DNA from: SZUA-430 sp964646885
GTDB taxonomy: Bacteria; Pseudomonadota; Alphaproteobacteria; Micropepsales; Micropepsaceae
Reading direction: 5' to 3'
DNA: 64,000 nt
Assembly: GCA_964646885.1 (NCBI GenBank)
Contig: CAZYFM010000002.1
Location: 32,631 to 96,630 of the forward strand
A program made the translations under genes and the position numbers. A model generated the notes under the pieces. The model was not told where the DNA came from and ran no database searches. It saw only the letters and a program-made list of their open reading frames with translations. Below, piece after piece: positions 49,159 to 57,979 of the stretch (positions within the stretch are counted from its first letter, which is position 1; the number at the start of each line of letters is the position of its first letter).

Positions 49159-49342
49159 AATTCTGCCGGTTATTGTAGGTTTACAGGGCGGAAACTAAAG
49201 CTTGTCGGGCTTTCTCACAAGCCGAGTTAACTGAATGGTTCCGTCGCCCGTGTGATACTGCTCGCTTGGACGTGTCTGTGCGAAGCAGTTAAAGTGTTGG
49301 TATGGGTTCGATCGACTTTGCGTCACCAGCAGGATTTCGAGC

Positions 49343-51655
49343 GTGAACACAATTCTCCCTAAGGTCAGGTCCCGCTTCTGGTGGCAGCTGACGACGGCTC
49401 TCACGCTCGGCGTTCTGTGCGCGGCGACCGGCGTTGCCCAGACCATGTCACCCGTCTACGACGATGACGGACGCCGACAGGTCCGGTCTCACACCCAGTA
49501 TCTGTCATCGGCCGACGTCGCGCTGCTCGAGCGCGCCATGGACGCCGCCGACCGCAAGCAGTGGGACGCAGCCCGCCAGATCGCCACCCAGATCTCCAAT
49601 GCGTCGGCCCGCGACATCATCCTCTGGCGCTCATACGTCACCAAGGACAATGGTGCAGCCTTCTCGGACATCAGCAGGTTCATCGCCTCGCATCGCGACT
49701 GGCCGAACCAGAGGGGTCTTCAGGCCAGGGCTGAAGAGGCGATGCCCGCCGAAACCATGCAGCCATCCGACGTCATTGACTGGTTCCAGGGACGCGAACC
49801 GGTCTCGGGCGAGGGCATGATCAAGCTGGGCGACGCCTACCTTCGGAAGGGTCAGGATTCGAGCGCCCGCAACTGGCTGCGCAAGGCCTGGATCGAAGGC
49901 AACTTCGCGCTCGATCGCATGTCGTTCGTGTCGTCAAAGTACGGCTCCTACCTGACCAGCGACGATCATCGCAAGCGAGCCAGCCGACTTGTGTGGGCGG
50001 GTGAGTACGGCCAGGCCAACGCGATGTCGAACTGGCTGCCGTCGGATTATGAAGCCATGATTTCGGCCCGCATCAAGCTGCGACAGGCTTCAAGGGATGC
50101 CGACGCCGCCTATAATCGCGTGGGCTCCAGCCTTCAGAAGGACCCGGGCCTCCTGTTCGACCGTGCGCGCTGGCTTCGCAAGCGTGACCGCGAAGCCGAG
50201 GCTCGTCCGCTCCTGATCCTCGCAGCCGCCAATCTCGACGGCCCCGCGCCATCGTCAGACGAATGGTGGACCGAACGGAACTACCAGGCCCGCGAGGCCC
50301 TCGACGCCGGAAACACGCAGCAGGCCTACCAGATCGCGTCCACCCATGCGATGCGCAAGGACCTGGTGGTCAACTATGCGGAAGCCGAGTTCCTGGCGGG
50401 CTGGATCGCCCTGCGCTACCTGAACAAGCCGGACACGGCCATCGAGCATTTCACGCGCCTGCGTGAAGCGGTCACCGCCCCCATCAGCGTCGCGCGTGCC
50501 CATTTCTGGGCAGGACGGGCCGCCGAGAAGGCTGGGCGCACCAGCGAAGCCAACCGCCAGTACAGTTCTGCGGCCCAGTATCCGATGACCTTCTACGGTC
50601 AGATTGCGGCAGCCACAGTCAACCCGCGCGCGGGGTTGAACATCCCTTCAGCACGCGGCACCTCGGCATCCAGGCAATCGTTCATGGACCAGGGCGTCGT
50701 GCAGGCCATGCAATCGCTGGCCGATGTCGGCGCCGAGGGCCTGTTGCGCACCTTTGCCGTTGCCGCGGCAGAAACCTTCACGGAGCGGGACCAGTTTGTC
50801 CTGCTCACGAATTTCCTTCGCCAGCTGAACCAGCCGGCGCTCGCCCTGCGTGTCGCAAAGCGCGGCATCCAGAAGAACATTCCGGTCTACGACATCGCCT
50901 ACCCGACCATCACGTTGCCCGCCTACCGCGGCAACGGCACGCCGCCCGAGAGCGCACTGGTCCTGGGTCTCACGCGCCAGGAAAGCGAATTCGACCCCGA
51001 AGCATTCTCGAGCGCAGGGGCGCGAGGCCTCATGCAGATGATGCCTGCTACGGCCAGCCTGACGGCACGGCGCCACGGCCTTCCCTATGGCGGCAAGGGC
51101 GACCTCTTCACGCCATCAACGAACCTTCAGTTGGGCATGGCACACGTCTCGGACCTGCTCACGGATTTCGCGGGTTCCTACATCCTGTCGATCGCGTCCT
51201 ATAACGCTGGCGGCGGCCGCATCAACCAGTGGATCGCCACCTATGGGGATCCGCGCAACGCCAATGCGGATGTTCTCGACTGGATCGAGCGGATTCCGTT
51301 CAGCGAAACCCGGAACTATGTCCAGCGCGTGCTGGAGAACACCCAGGTCTATCGGGCCATTCTGGCCGGTCGTGATGTTCCGGCAGGCATCCTGAATGAC
51401 CTCAAGCGTGGCGCGCACACCGAAATCGCTGCAAATGACGCCCAGTTCTCGTCTTCCGCCACCTCGGGATCGCCCGCGGTCGCGGCAGCGGCACCTGTCG
51501 CCGGTGCGGCGGTGGCGTCCCAGTTCTCGTCGAACGTCGTCGCGTCGACCCCGGTCTATGATGATGACGAACCGGCCGCGTCGCCTGCAAAGAAGAAGGT
51601 GACGAAGAAGACAACCAAGAAGAAGAAAAAGAAGAAGCGCAAGTCTTCCAACTGA
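49343..51655 (+). CDS. slt: Soluble lytic murein transglycosylase with polylysine tail
   Basis: 770 residues. GTG 49343 begins a signal peptide (TALTLGVLCAATGVAQ). A long helical superhelix of TPR-like repeats fills residues 60-500. The SLT catalytic domain follows, with Glu547 in TRQESEFDPEAFSSAGARGLMQ, then the NLQLGM and SYNAGGGR motifs. From about 680 the chain is Ala/Ser-rich and low-complexity, ending in a run of Lys (about 12 Lys in the final 20 residues). The polylysine tail is not part of Slt70 and may bind anionic cell-wall polymers. It cleaves peptidoglycan glycan strands in the periplasm. Confidence 0.9.
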   Translation: MNTILPKVRSRFWWQLTTALTLGVLCAATGVAQTMSPVYDDDGRRQVRSHTQYLSSADVALLERAMDAADRKQWDAARQIATQISNASARDIILWRSYVTKDNGAAFSDISRFIASHRDWPNQRGLQARAEEAMPAETMQPSDVIDWFQGREPVSGEGMIKLGDAYLRKGQDSSARNWLRKAWIEGNFALDRMSFVSSKYGSYLTSDDHRKRASRLVWAGEYGQANAMSNWLPSDYEAMISARIKLRQASRDADAAYNRVGSSLQKDPGLLFDRARWLRKRDREAEARPLLILAAANLDGPAPSSDEWWTERNYQAREALDAGNTQQAYQIASTHAMRKDLVVNYAEAEFLAGWIALRYLNKPDTAIEHFTRLREAVTAPISVARAHFWAGRAAEKAGRTSEANRQYSSAAQYPMTFYGQIAAATVNPRAGLNIPSARGTSASRQSFMDQGVVQAMQSLADVGAEGLLRTFAVAAAETFTERDQFVLLTNFLRQLNQPALALRVAKRGIQKNIPVYDIAYPTITLPAYRGNGTPPESALVLGLTRQESEFDPEAFSSAGARGLMQMMPATASLTARRHGLPYGGKGDLFTPSTNLQLGMAHVSDLLTDFAGSYILSIASYNAGGGRINQWIATYGDPRNANADVLDWIERIPFSETRNYVQRVLENTQVYRAILAGRDVPAGILNDLKRGAHTEIAANDAQFSSSATSGSPAVAAAAPVAGAAVASQFSSNVVASTPVYDDDEPAASPAKKKVTKKTTKKKKKKKRKSSN

Positions 51656-51764
51656 ACGGGAAGCGGCTGCCTCGCCATGGTTTAGATCGGGCTAAACTGC
51701 GGTCACGCCCGATCCCGTTTTCCAAGTTTTAAAACAGGATCACTAGAGTGCTCCCAACAACAAA

Positions 51765-51872
51765 ATGTTGGGGGCGTCCGTGTCAAAGATCGGCTTTTCG
51801 GTTTTCCTGTTGTCCTGCACGGTTTTCGGGTGGGGTTTTGCAGCAGCCATGACGGCTCCCTCATTCGCCTGA
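51765..51872 (+). CDS. Candidate 35-residue single-pass membrane peptide
   Basis: ATG 51765 to TGA 51870-51872. The peptide has a short polar start, then a hydrophobic run KIGFSVFLLSCTVFGWGFAA that could span a membrane. GTG 51780 is an alternative start. The ATG lies inside a CCCAACA / TGTTGGG hairpin at 51753-51771, which could be an RNA thermometer-like or terminator element. No strong ribosome site is visible. It sits between slt and the convergent hydrolase. It is a low-confidence call from composition alone. Confidence 0.3.
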   Translation: MLGASVSKIGFSVFLLSCTVFGWGFAAAMTAPSFA

Positions 51873-51884
51873 ACCGTCGCGGCG

Positions 51885-52721
51885 CTACATCCGCTTCAGC
51901 GCCCGCTTCAGCACCGCATTGAACTGTACCGGCTGCTCCAGGCTTGGAAGGTGCGCGACGCCCTTCATCATGGAATGATGCGCCCGCCTGTTGGCCTTGC
52001 TGAGCGCCTCGCTGCGTTCGTTGATGTGCGGAAAATCGAGCTCGCCGGAAATGAACTCGATTGGCTGGCGGATGTCCTTGAAGCGACGCATCGCGTCGGT
52101 GTGACCTGTGAGCTTTCCCGGATCCTGGCTGCGCAGGGCAATCGAATTCATGTCGAGGAACAATAGCCTCGCGTTACCGCCAACACGCCCTTCCTTCTGC
52201 GCAGGCCCGTCAAGCCAGGCATGGGCCTGAAGGCGGTTCAGCCACTCAAGGTCACCTGCCCTCGTGGCAAGCTCGATCTCGTCCATCAGCCGCTGGATTC
52301 CCTCCGGATACTCGTCGGGGCCATCCGCGCCGCTGATGGCCGGCGCGACGAGTACGAGCCCTTCAACCCGGTCCGGGTGCGTAAGGGCGTAGTCGACGGC
52401 TACCCGCCCGCCTTGCGAACACCCCACGAGAATGGCGCTGTCAGCTTCGAGCGCCTCCATCACGGCGTCGAGGTCACGAACCCTGGAATGGCTCTCCGGT
52501 GCGTAGGACGTGTCGCCAAAGCCGCGCCGGTCGTAGGCCGCAACCTGAAAGCTCTTCGAAAACGCGGCAAGCTGGGACCACCACATGCGCCTGTCGCAGA
52601 CGCCGGCGTGCAGCATGATCATCAACCGCCCCTCGCCTGCCACGGAAACCGACAGGTTCGCCCTTCCGGAGCGGACCTGGAAATGAGCCAGTTCAGCCGT
52701 GGGTCGGGAACTCACGGACAT
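51885..52721 (-). CDS. Alpha/beta hydrolase (S33-like)
   Basis: 278 residues. The oxyanion segment is IMLHAGVCDRRMW, the nucleophile Ser is in VGCSQGGRVA, the acid is probably in SGELDFPHI, and the His is in GVAHLPSLEQ. It belongs to the same broad fold as 3-oxoadipate enol-lactonase and BioH-like esterases. HAGVCDRRMW and YDRRGFGDT are characteristic of a common alphaproteobacterial subgroup with no fixed substrate. There is no signal peptide. It lies 34 bases past the enoyl-CoA hydratase start-to-end run on the same strand. Confidence 0.85.
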   Translation of the reverse strand: MSVSSRPTAELAHFQVRSGRANLSVSVAGEGRLMIMLHAGVCDRRMWWSQLAAFSKSFQVAAYDRRGFGDTSYAPESHSRVRDLDAVMEALEADSAILVGCSQGGRVAVDYALTHPDRVEGLVLVAPAISGADGPDEYPEGIQRLMDEIELATRAGDLEWLNRLQAHAWLDGPAQKEGRVGGNARLLFLDMNSIALRSQDPGKLTGHTDAMRRFKDIRQPIEFISGELDFPHINERSEALSKANRRAHHSMMKGVAHLPSLEQPVQFNAVLKRALKRM

Positions 52722-52755
52722 CGGACGCCGGCCTGGAGGAAGTCAGCCTTCAGTT

Positions 52756-53562
52756 TCAATGCACCGTCGCCTCGGGATCGCGTCCGCTGATGAGGATCTG
52801 CAGGCGGCTATGGGCATCCCCATCCGTGAAGCAGCGGGCCAGGGCCTTGGGGCTGGCATCGGCCGCATCCTCAACCCGTCCCTCGACGGCAATCTTCAGG
52901 ATCCGCTTCGTTTCCGACACCGCCACGGGCGACAGGGAAACAAAATGCGACGAGAGTTGCTGCACGGCCGGCCAGAAGTCAGCCGTCGTGGAGACATTGG
53001 AGACGAGCCCCAGCATGAAGGCGCGCTCTGCGGTGACAACGCCGCCCGTCAGCGCCAGCGCGGCAGCCGATCCGGCGCCACTGATGCGCTGGAGCCGGGC
53101 AAGCGCGCCGCCTCCCGAACTCATGCCGACATTGATGCCCGGCAATCCAAACCGTGCATCCGATCGCGCCAGGCGCAGGTCCGCATGCAGCGCGAGCTCG
53201 AACCCCGCTCCAAGGCATGATCCCTTCACCGCGGCGATGATGGGCACCGGAAGCGCCGTCATGCGCTCGTAGACGGCGCGCGCCTGGTTGGCGATGTGCT
53301 CGATCTCGGCGCCCGATAGCCCCGCGAGCTCCGCCACATCCATGCCGACCGAGAACGGCTCGTCGCCGGCGCTCGTGAGGACAACAACCCTCAGGCTCCG
53401 ATCGGTCGCCAGTTCGTCGAACACGCGGGCAAGCTCGGCGCGCAGCTCGCTGTTGATCGAGTTGGATGCTTCGGGCCGGTTGATCGACAGCGTGGCGATC
53501 CCGGCCTGCTTCTCGACGGTGAGAATGCCGTCGCGTCCTTGTCGTGTGGAGGTCTTGGTCAT
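52756..53562 (-). CDS. Enoyl-CoA hydratase/isomerase family protein
   Basis: 268 residues from ATG 53562. Upstream frames extend through the neighbouring terminator and are rejected. The crotonase fold shows the oxyanion-hole motif GSCLGAGFELALHADLRLA and the second loop FGLPGINVGMSSGGG. In the region of the two catalytic Glu of true hydratases, INVGMSSGGG has neither Glu (usual pattern PE...G..P..G). It may thus be an isomerase or another crotonase reaction rather than beta-oxidation hydratase. It lies upstream of the S33-like hydrolase and could be co-transcribed. Confidence 0.82.
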   Translation of the reverse strand: MTKTSTRQGRDGILTVEKQAGIATLSINRPEASNSINSELRAELARVFDELATDRSLRVVVLTSAGDEPFSVGMDVAELAGLSGAEIEHIANQARAVYERMTALPVPIIAAVKGSCLGAGFELALHADLRLARSDARFGLPGINVGMSSGGGALARLQRISGAGSAAALALTGGVVTAERAFMLGLVSNVSTTADFWPAVQQLSSHFVSLSPVAVSETKRILKIAVEGRVEDAADASPKALARCFTDGDAHSRLQILISGRDPEATVH

Positions 53563-53589
53563 CGGACAGCCAGTATATCCGATTTCCAG

Positions 53590-53623
53590 AAAAAAAACGG
53601 GGCTGGGGATAACCCCAGCCCCG
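53590..53623 (-). terminator. Strong rho-independent terminator of the Sel1 gene
   Basis: A perfect 11-bp G+C stem, CGGGGCTGGGG / CCCCAGCCCCG (53598-53623), with a four-base loop. On the minus strand it is followed by eight T residues (A run at 53590-53597). It is the best U-tract terminator in the window. It lies 28 bases past the Sel1 gene stop. Confidence 0.9.
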
Positions 53624-53651
53624 CCGCGGATTGTCGCGAATTTCGTCGTGT

Positions 53652-53927
53652 TTAGTGGGCGGTTTCCTGAAGCCACAGGCGGGCAAGGCGTTGGGCTTCC
53701 GCAATGTCATTGCTGGTCATCTGCTGTGCCAGCTCGGCACGCCAGAGGCGCGCCTCGGTGACGCCCTTCATGGCTGCAAGGTTGAAGTACTTGTGGGCAC
53801 GCACCAGGTCCAGCTGCACGCCCTGGCCCGTCGAATAGCACAGACCCAGCTGGTACAGCGCATGCGGCTTTCCAGCCTTGGCCTGACCTTCAAAGTCTTC
53901 AACGGTGTCGATGTCCAGTACAGTCAC
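53652..53927 (-). CDS. Small Sel1-repeat protein
   Basis: 91 residues from GTG 53927, with GGGGAG nine bases upstream. It carries one full Sel1-like repeat, HALYQLGLCYSTGQGVQLDLVRAHKYFNLAAMKG (residues about 22-55 in parts), with the usual spacing of LG..Y..G.GV..D...A..YF..AA. There is no signal peptide, so it is cytoplasmic. It is probably a small adapter protein. It stands alone between a strong terminator and a gene-free gap. Confidence 0.82.
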   Translation of the reverse strand: MTVLDIDTVEDFEGQAKAGKPHALYQLGLCYSTGQGVQLDLVRAHKYFNLAAMKGVTEARLWRAELAQQMTSNDIAEAQRLARLWLQETAH

Positions 53928-54330
53928 GTCACGTCACTCCCCACGTTTTTATTGCGGAATTCGTTCTGAATTCACGTCATCAGCAACGCGAGGATGAAAG
54001 GTTGAGCTAAACGCCGGGTTAAGCTGAAGGCTTATATTCCTTAAAAAGGGACAGGATGAAACCCGTTAACCAACCCCGGCCGGTCACAAGGCCGGCCGCA
54101 AAAACACTGGGATTTCGGATTAATGGCCGTTTCGGGGACGCGTTAATCGCTCGCGTCAGGGCCAAAAAATTTTGCATCGGCCGAAGGCGGGACTGGCCGG
54201 AAATGAAAAACCGGTGGCACAACCCGCTCCAGAAATGCAGCTGTGCTCACCGGTAAGGTCTGGGAAGCCTGAACTCCGGCAGAACCGGGATCAGGTCTTC
54301 AGGGCGGTTCCGGCTGGAACCACCGTCAGA
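53928..54330. other. Gene-free gap with small hairpins
   Basis: About 400 bases without a convincing gene; a 66-codon plus-strand frame and a 67-codon minus-strand frame lack coding character. It holds a palindrome GAATTC-GTTCT-GAATTC at 53957-53973, a CCGGCC / GGCCGG hairpin near 54080, and a GGTTCC / GGAACC hairpin just beyond the H1-like gene stop (minus strand) that may end that transcript. Confidence 0.5.
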
Positions 54331-54432
54331 TTACTTCTTCTTCTTCGCGGCCTTCTTGACGGCGGCCTTCGGCTTCGCCGCAGCCTTCGTCGCTGCCGGC
54401 TTCTTCGCTTTCTTCTTCGCTACCATTGGCAT
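54331..54432 (-). CDS. Histone-H1-like Lys/Ala micropeptide
   Basis: 33 residues from ATG 54432, eight bases after a strong GAAGGAG site; upstream codons in frame add Cys/His-rich non-coding sequence. Beyond MPMVAKK it is nearly all Lys, Ala and Pro (AKKPAATKAAAKPKAAV and similar), ending in four Lys. This is the composition of histone H1 C-terminal tails and of the AAKP repeats in PhaF-type granule proteins. It likely binds DNA or RNA by charge. Similar short peptides are common in alphaproteobacteria but are often left unannotated. Confidence 0.7.
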   Translation of the reverse strand: MPMVAKKKAKKPAATKAAAKPKAAVKKAAKKKK

Positions 54433-54684
54433 TGCAGTAACTCCTTCGTTACAGATGAAGGCACACCGTGTGCCTCCGTGCCGCAACATATTGGGTGCTT
54501 TGCATCGCGCGCGCAACATTTTGTGTTGTCCACAGTGATGCACGAAAGACACGCCAACACAAACACAAGAAAAAACAAGCGCTTTATGCAATCATCCGTG
54601 TACGGATTTTATCCGGCAACGAACGTCACACGACTTGCGCAGCTGCACGATTTTGACGAATCACCGCGAATCGCCTCCGCTGAT

Positions 54685-55455
54685 TCATGCAAAGCCCGCA
54701 CGATCTGCAGCGCCATGCACCGAGATCTTTTCTCCTGACACGTACGAGTTCTGATCAGACACGAGGAAGCGCACGACGTTGGCGATGTCCTCCGGCGCAC
54801 AGACGTGACCAAAGGGTGAATTCGCATCAAGATCATGGATCTGCGCAACGCCACGCGCCTTCGCAAGCCGCTGGCCCATGTCGGTGTCTGTCAGCGGAGG
54901 AGCCACCACGTTCACACGGATGTTGTTCACGCGCTCTTCCTTGGCCAGCGTGAATGCAAGGGCTTCAAGCGCGGCCTTGCCCATGTTGTAAGGTGCGCCG
55001 CGCGCAGCAAATCCCAGCGTAGCCACGCTGGAGATCATGATGATGTCGCCCCTCTTCTGGCTGCGCATCTGGGGTAACGCCAGCTTCGACATGTAGAATG
55101 GCGCCAGCGCATGAACTCCGAGGACCCGCGCCATTTCACCGGGATCCGTATCCCCCACGGTCTGGCCGCGACTGGCGATGCCCGCATTGTTGACGAGGAT
55201 CGAAACCGGGCCGAGCTGGCTGCCCACGGCCTCCACGAGGCGGGCGCACTCCTCGAACGAATCCACGGACGCCTGGAAGCTCGCCGCCTTTCTTCCCAAA
55301 GCGCGGATTTCGCTGACCGTACTTTCTGCGTCATCCTTCTCGCGCCGATAGTTCACGGCAACGTCCGCACCATCCCGCGCAAGTGCAATCGCGATGGCAC
55401 GTCCAATTCCACGGCTCGCGCCCGTAACAAGGGCGACACGTCCTGCAAGTGACAT
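54685..55455 (-). CDS. SDR, 3-oxoacyl-reductase-like (FabG type)
   Basis: 256 residues. The coenzyme motif TGASRGIG is at residues 11-18, VNYRREKDD suggests NADPH preference, NNAG and ISSVATLG are present, and the catalytic pair is Y and K in APYNMGKAAL. The C-terminal SGEKISVHGAAD is the FabG-like end. It lies 43 bases after the acyl-CoA dehydrogenase gene on the same strand and is probably co-transcribed. It likely reduces or oxidises a 3-hydroxyacyl chain. It is too generic to name fabG. Confidence 0.87.
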   Translation of the reverse strand: MSLAGRVALVTGASRGIGRAIAIALARDGADVAVNYRREKDDAESTVSEIRALGRKAASFQASVDSFEECARLVEAVGSQLGPVSILVNNAGIASRGQTVGDTDPGEMARVLGVHALAPFYMSKLALPQMRSQKRGDIIMISSVATLGFAARGAPYNMGKAALEALAFTLAKEERVNNIRVNVVAPPLTDTDMGQRLAKARGVAQIHDLDANSPFGHVCAPEDIANVVRFLVSDQNSYVSGEKISVHGAADRAGFA

Positions 55456-55498
55456 GAGTTACTCCTCTTATGCTGAAATGGCAGGCGCGACGCGACAG

Positions 55499-57301
55499 TC
55501 AGCGCCCAATGTCTTCACTCGAGAGCGAAAAGGGACCAGAGCTTCCCCGGGTCACGGGCCCCAGCAGCCCTGCAGCCACAGGCAGAACCTGCTCCGCAAA
55601 GAACTGGGCCACTGCGATGCGCGTGTCCAGGAAGGCAATATCGGCACCTTCCTGCTCGCGAAGGCGCGCCGCCGAAAGGGCGCCCGTGGCCAGGTAATGC
55701 GCACCCGACAGCAACCCCATCATCCGCAGGTAAGGCCAGGAGCCAGGCAGCGCCGATGACGGCGAGCTTCTCATCTGGGCCTGCAGCCATTCGGTCGCCT
55801 TCACGCAAGCGGCATGCGCCGAAAGCACCTCTGCCCCGATGGACTGGAGCACCGCCGGCCCCTCCGCGCACGTCCGGGCCGTTGCGAAGATTTCGTCGAG
55901 GAACGCCTGGACGGCACCTCCGCCGTCGAGCGACAGCTTGCGCCCGATCAGATCGATGGACTGGATGCCGTTGGTGCCCTCGTAGATGGGCGCAATGCGT
56001 GCATCCCGGAAGTGTTGCGCGGCACCGGTTTCTTCAATGAAGCCCATGCCGCCATGCACCTGAATGCCAAGGGAGGTCACGTCCACCGCCATGTCCGTGC
56101 ACCAGGCTTTCGAGATCGGCGTGAGCAGTTCCTCCCGCGCCTTCGCGGCAGCCCTGGCCCCGGCGCTATCTGCATGCCGTGCAAGATCGATCGCCATGGC
56201 ATTGGCAAGACAGATGGCCCGGCCAGCCTCGATGAGCGACTTCTGCGTCAGCAACATCCGCCGGACGTCAGCGTGAGAGATGATGGGCGACATTTCGCGC
56301 ACGTCATGCTGCAGCCCAAACGGCTTCCCCTGGCGACGTTCATGAGCAAACGCCAGCGCCTGCTGGAAGCTGCGTTCGGCGATTCCCACCCCCTGCATGC
56401 CGATCGCGAGCCGTGCAGAGTTCATCATCGTGAACATGGCCGACATGCCCTTGTTGGGCGCACCAATGAGGAAGCCGGTGGCGCCGCCGCCATCTCCGTA
56501 GGCCATGACACAGGTCGGAGAGCCGTGAATGCCAAGCTTGTGCTCCAGCCCGACGCAGCGAAGGTCGTTTCTGGCGCCAAGCGATCCGTCGTCTCTCACC
56601 AGAAACTTGGGAACGAGAAAGAGCGAGATGCCCCGCGTACCCGGAGGAGCATCGGGCAGTCGCGCAAGCACGAGATGCACAATGTTGTCGGCAGCTTCGT
56701 GCTCGCCCCAGGTGATGTAGATCTTGGTGCCCTGGATCCGGTAGCTGCCATCACCGGCGGGAAAGGCACGCGCCGTCAGGGCACCAACATCCGATCCCGC
56801 GTGGGGTTCGGTCAGGTTCATTGTGCCCGACCACTCGCCGCTCACCAGCTTCGGCAGGTACAGGGAGCGCTGCGCGTCTGATCCATGAGCAACAAGCGCC
56901 TCGATCGCGCCCTGGCTGAGGAGCGGACAAAGGCCGAAGGACATGCAGGCGCCATGCCACATCTCCTGCACTGCAAGACCGAGGACGTGTGGCAGCCCCT
57001 GTCCGCCGAAGGACACGGGGCCCGTCACGCTACCCCAGCCCGCAGCGACGAACGCGCGATAGGCTTCTGCAAACCCGGTCGCCAGGCGAACGCGCCCATT
57101 CTCGATCGTGGCACCCTCGCGGTCACCGGCGCGGTTCAGCGGCGCGATGACCTCATTTGCAAATCTTCCAGCCTCCTCAAGGACAACTGAAGCCGTGTCA
57201 TCATTGAAGTCGGGAAACGCCGGATGCTCGTAAAGCCCCTCCATTCCCGCAATCGACCCCAGGGCAAACCGGATTTGCCGGATAGGAGCTGCATATGTCA
57301 T
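55499..57301 (-). CDS. Acyl-CoA dehydrogenase with C-terminal extension (DmdC/AcdA-like)
   Basis: 600 residues, longer than the 380-400 of simple acyl-CoA dehydrogenases. It begins with a helical pre-domain, APIRQIRFALGSIAG (shared by the DmdC/AidB-like group), then the flavin domain with LTEPHAGSDVGAL. Further along come AIGMQGVGIAERSFQQALAFA and the family signature YEGTNGIQSIDLIGRKL. After about residue 470 there is an extra helical domain. It oxidises an acyl-CoA or acyl-thioester at the alpha-beta bond. The DmdC-like group includes enzymes acting on methylthio-propionyl-CoA, but the substrate here is open. An SDR follows in the same operon. Confidence 0.88.
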   Translation of the reverse strand: MTYAAPIRQIRFALGSIAGMEGLYEHPAFPDFNDDTASVVLEEAGRFANEVIAPLNRAGDREGATIENGRVRLATGFAEAYRAFVAAGWGSVTGPVSFGGQGLPHVLGLAVQEMWHGACMSFGLCPLLSQGAIEALVAHGSDAQRSLYLPKLVSGEWSGTMNLTEPHAGSDVGALTARAFPAGDGSYRIQGTKIYITWGEHEAADNIVHLVLARLPDAPPGTRGISLFLVPKFLVRDDGSLGARNDLRCVGLEHKLGIHGSPTCVMAYGDGGGATGFLIGAPNKGMSAMFTMMNSARLAIGMQGVGIAERSFQQALAFAHERRQGKPFGLQHDVREMSPIISHADVRRMLLTQKSLIEAGRAICLANAMAIDLARHADSAGARAAAKAREELLTPISKAWCTDMAVDVTSLGIQVHGGMGFIEETGAAQHFRDARIAPIYEGTNGIQSIDLIGRKLSLDGGGAVQAFLDEIFATARTCAEGPAVLQSIGAEVLSAHAACVKATEWLQAQMRSSPSSALPGSWPYLRMMGLLSGAHYLATGALSAARLREQEGADIAFLDTRIAVAQFFAEQVLPVAAGLLGPVTRGSSGPFSLSSEDIGR

Positions 57302-57372
57302 TTGCTATACACTGATGTAGGTTGTCTGGCGCACAGTGCGCCAGGCCACCGGACCCGATCAAGGAGTTTTCG

Positions 57373-57975
57373 ATGCGCATGACGACCGCCATTGCCGCGA
57401 TGCTGGTGCTGCCGGCACTCGCCATGGCAGGAGTATCGACCAATCCTCAATCAGCGCCGAAAGGGAACTATGCCCTGGAACCCGGGCACACGATCGTGAT
57501 GTTCTGCATCCGCCACATGGGGATCAGCAACTATTGCGGCCGCTTCTCGAAGTCCGAAGGCCGGATTTCCTTCAACGGATCCCAGCCGGAAAGGGCAACC
57601 GCGAATGTGCGGGTGCGCATCGACAGCCTCGACACGCCCTCCCGGGAACTCAACGAAAAGCTGCTTGCGGACTTCTTTGAGACCGGCACCCACCCTGAAG
57701 CGAGCTTCATTTCGAAAGGCATCCGTGTCACGGGCAAGAACACAGGCGTGATCACGGGGGACCTCACCCTTCACGGACGCACGCGCCCCGTCGAACTCCA
57801 GACGACATTCAATGGCGGCCAGATGCATCCGTTTGCCAATGCGTATGTCATTGGCTTTTCAGCACGCACGACGATCCGGATCGACGACTTCGGCTTCCCG
57901 GATGTCGCCTGGAGAAGTTTCATCGGGGATGAGGTAGAATTGACCATTGAATCCGAGTTCATTGCGGAAAAGTGA
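57373..57975 (+). CDS. Periplasmic YceI-family lipid-binding protein (first of two)
   Basis: 200 residues from ATG 57373 with AAGGAG at 57361-57366. The signal peptide is MRMTTAIAAMLVLPALAMA. The YceI lipocalin-like barrel runs from YALEPGHTIVMFCIRHMG to the end, with ATANVRVRIDSLDT, LLADFFETGTHPEASFIS and DLTLHGRTRPVELQTTF. YceI proteins bind polyprenyl or quinone-like lipids in a hydrophobic cavity. Cys in MFCIRHMG and NYCGR are extra. It is followed after 4 bases by cytochrome b561 and forms a likely operon with it. Confidence 0.9.
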   Translation: MRMTTAIAAMLVLPALAMAGVSTNPQSAPKGNYALEPGHTIVMFCIRHMGISNYCGRFSKSEGRISFNGSQPERATANVRVRIDSLDTPSRELNEKLLADFFETGTHPEASFISKGIRVTGKNTGVITGDLTLHGRTRPVELQTTFNGGQMHPFANAYVIGFSARTTIRIDDFGFPDVAWRSFIGDEVELTIESEFIAEK

Positions 57976-57979
57976 GTTC

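Noticed and set aside
54019..54256. Small overlapping frames on both strands in the 53.9-54.3 kb gap
   Set aside because: Neither has a convincing ribosome site or protein-like composition, and they overlap each other.
55814..56881. Plus-strand frame opposite the acyl-CoA dehydrogenase
   Set aside because: Composition is His/Arg-rich and unlike real proteins here; the dehydrogenase motifs on the minus strand are clear.
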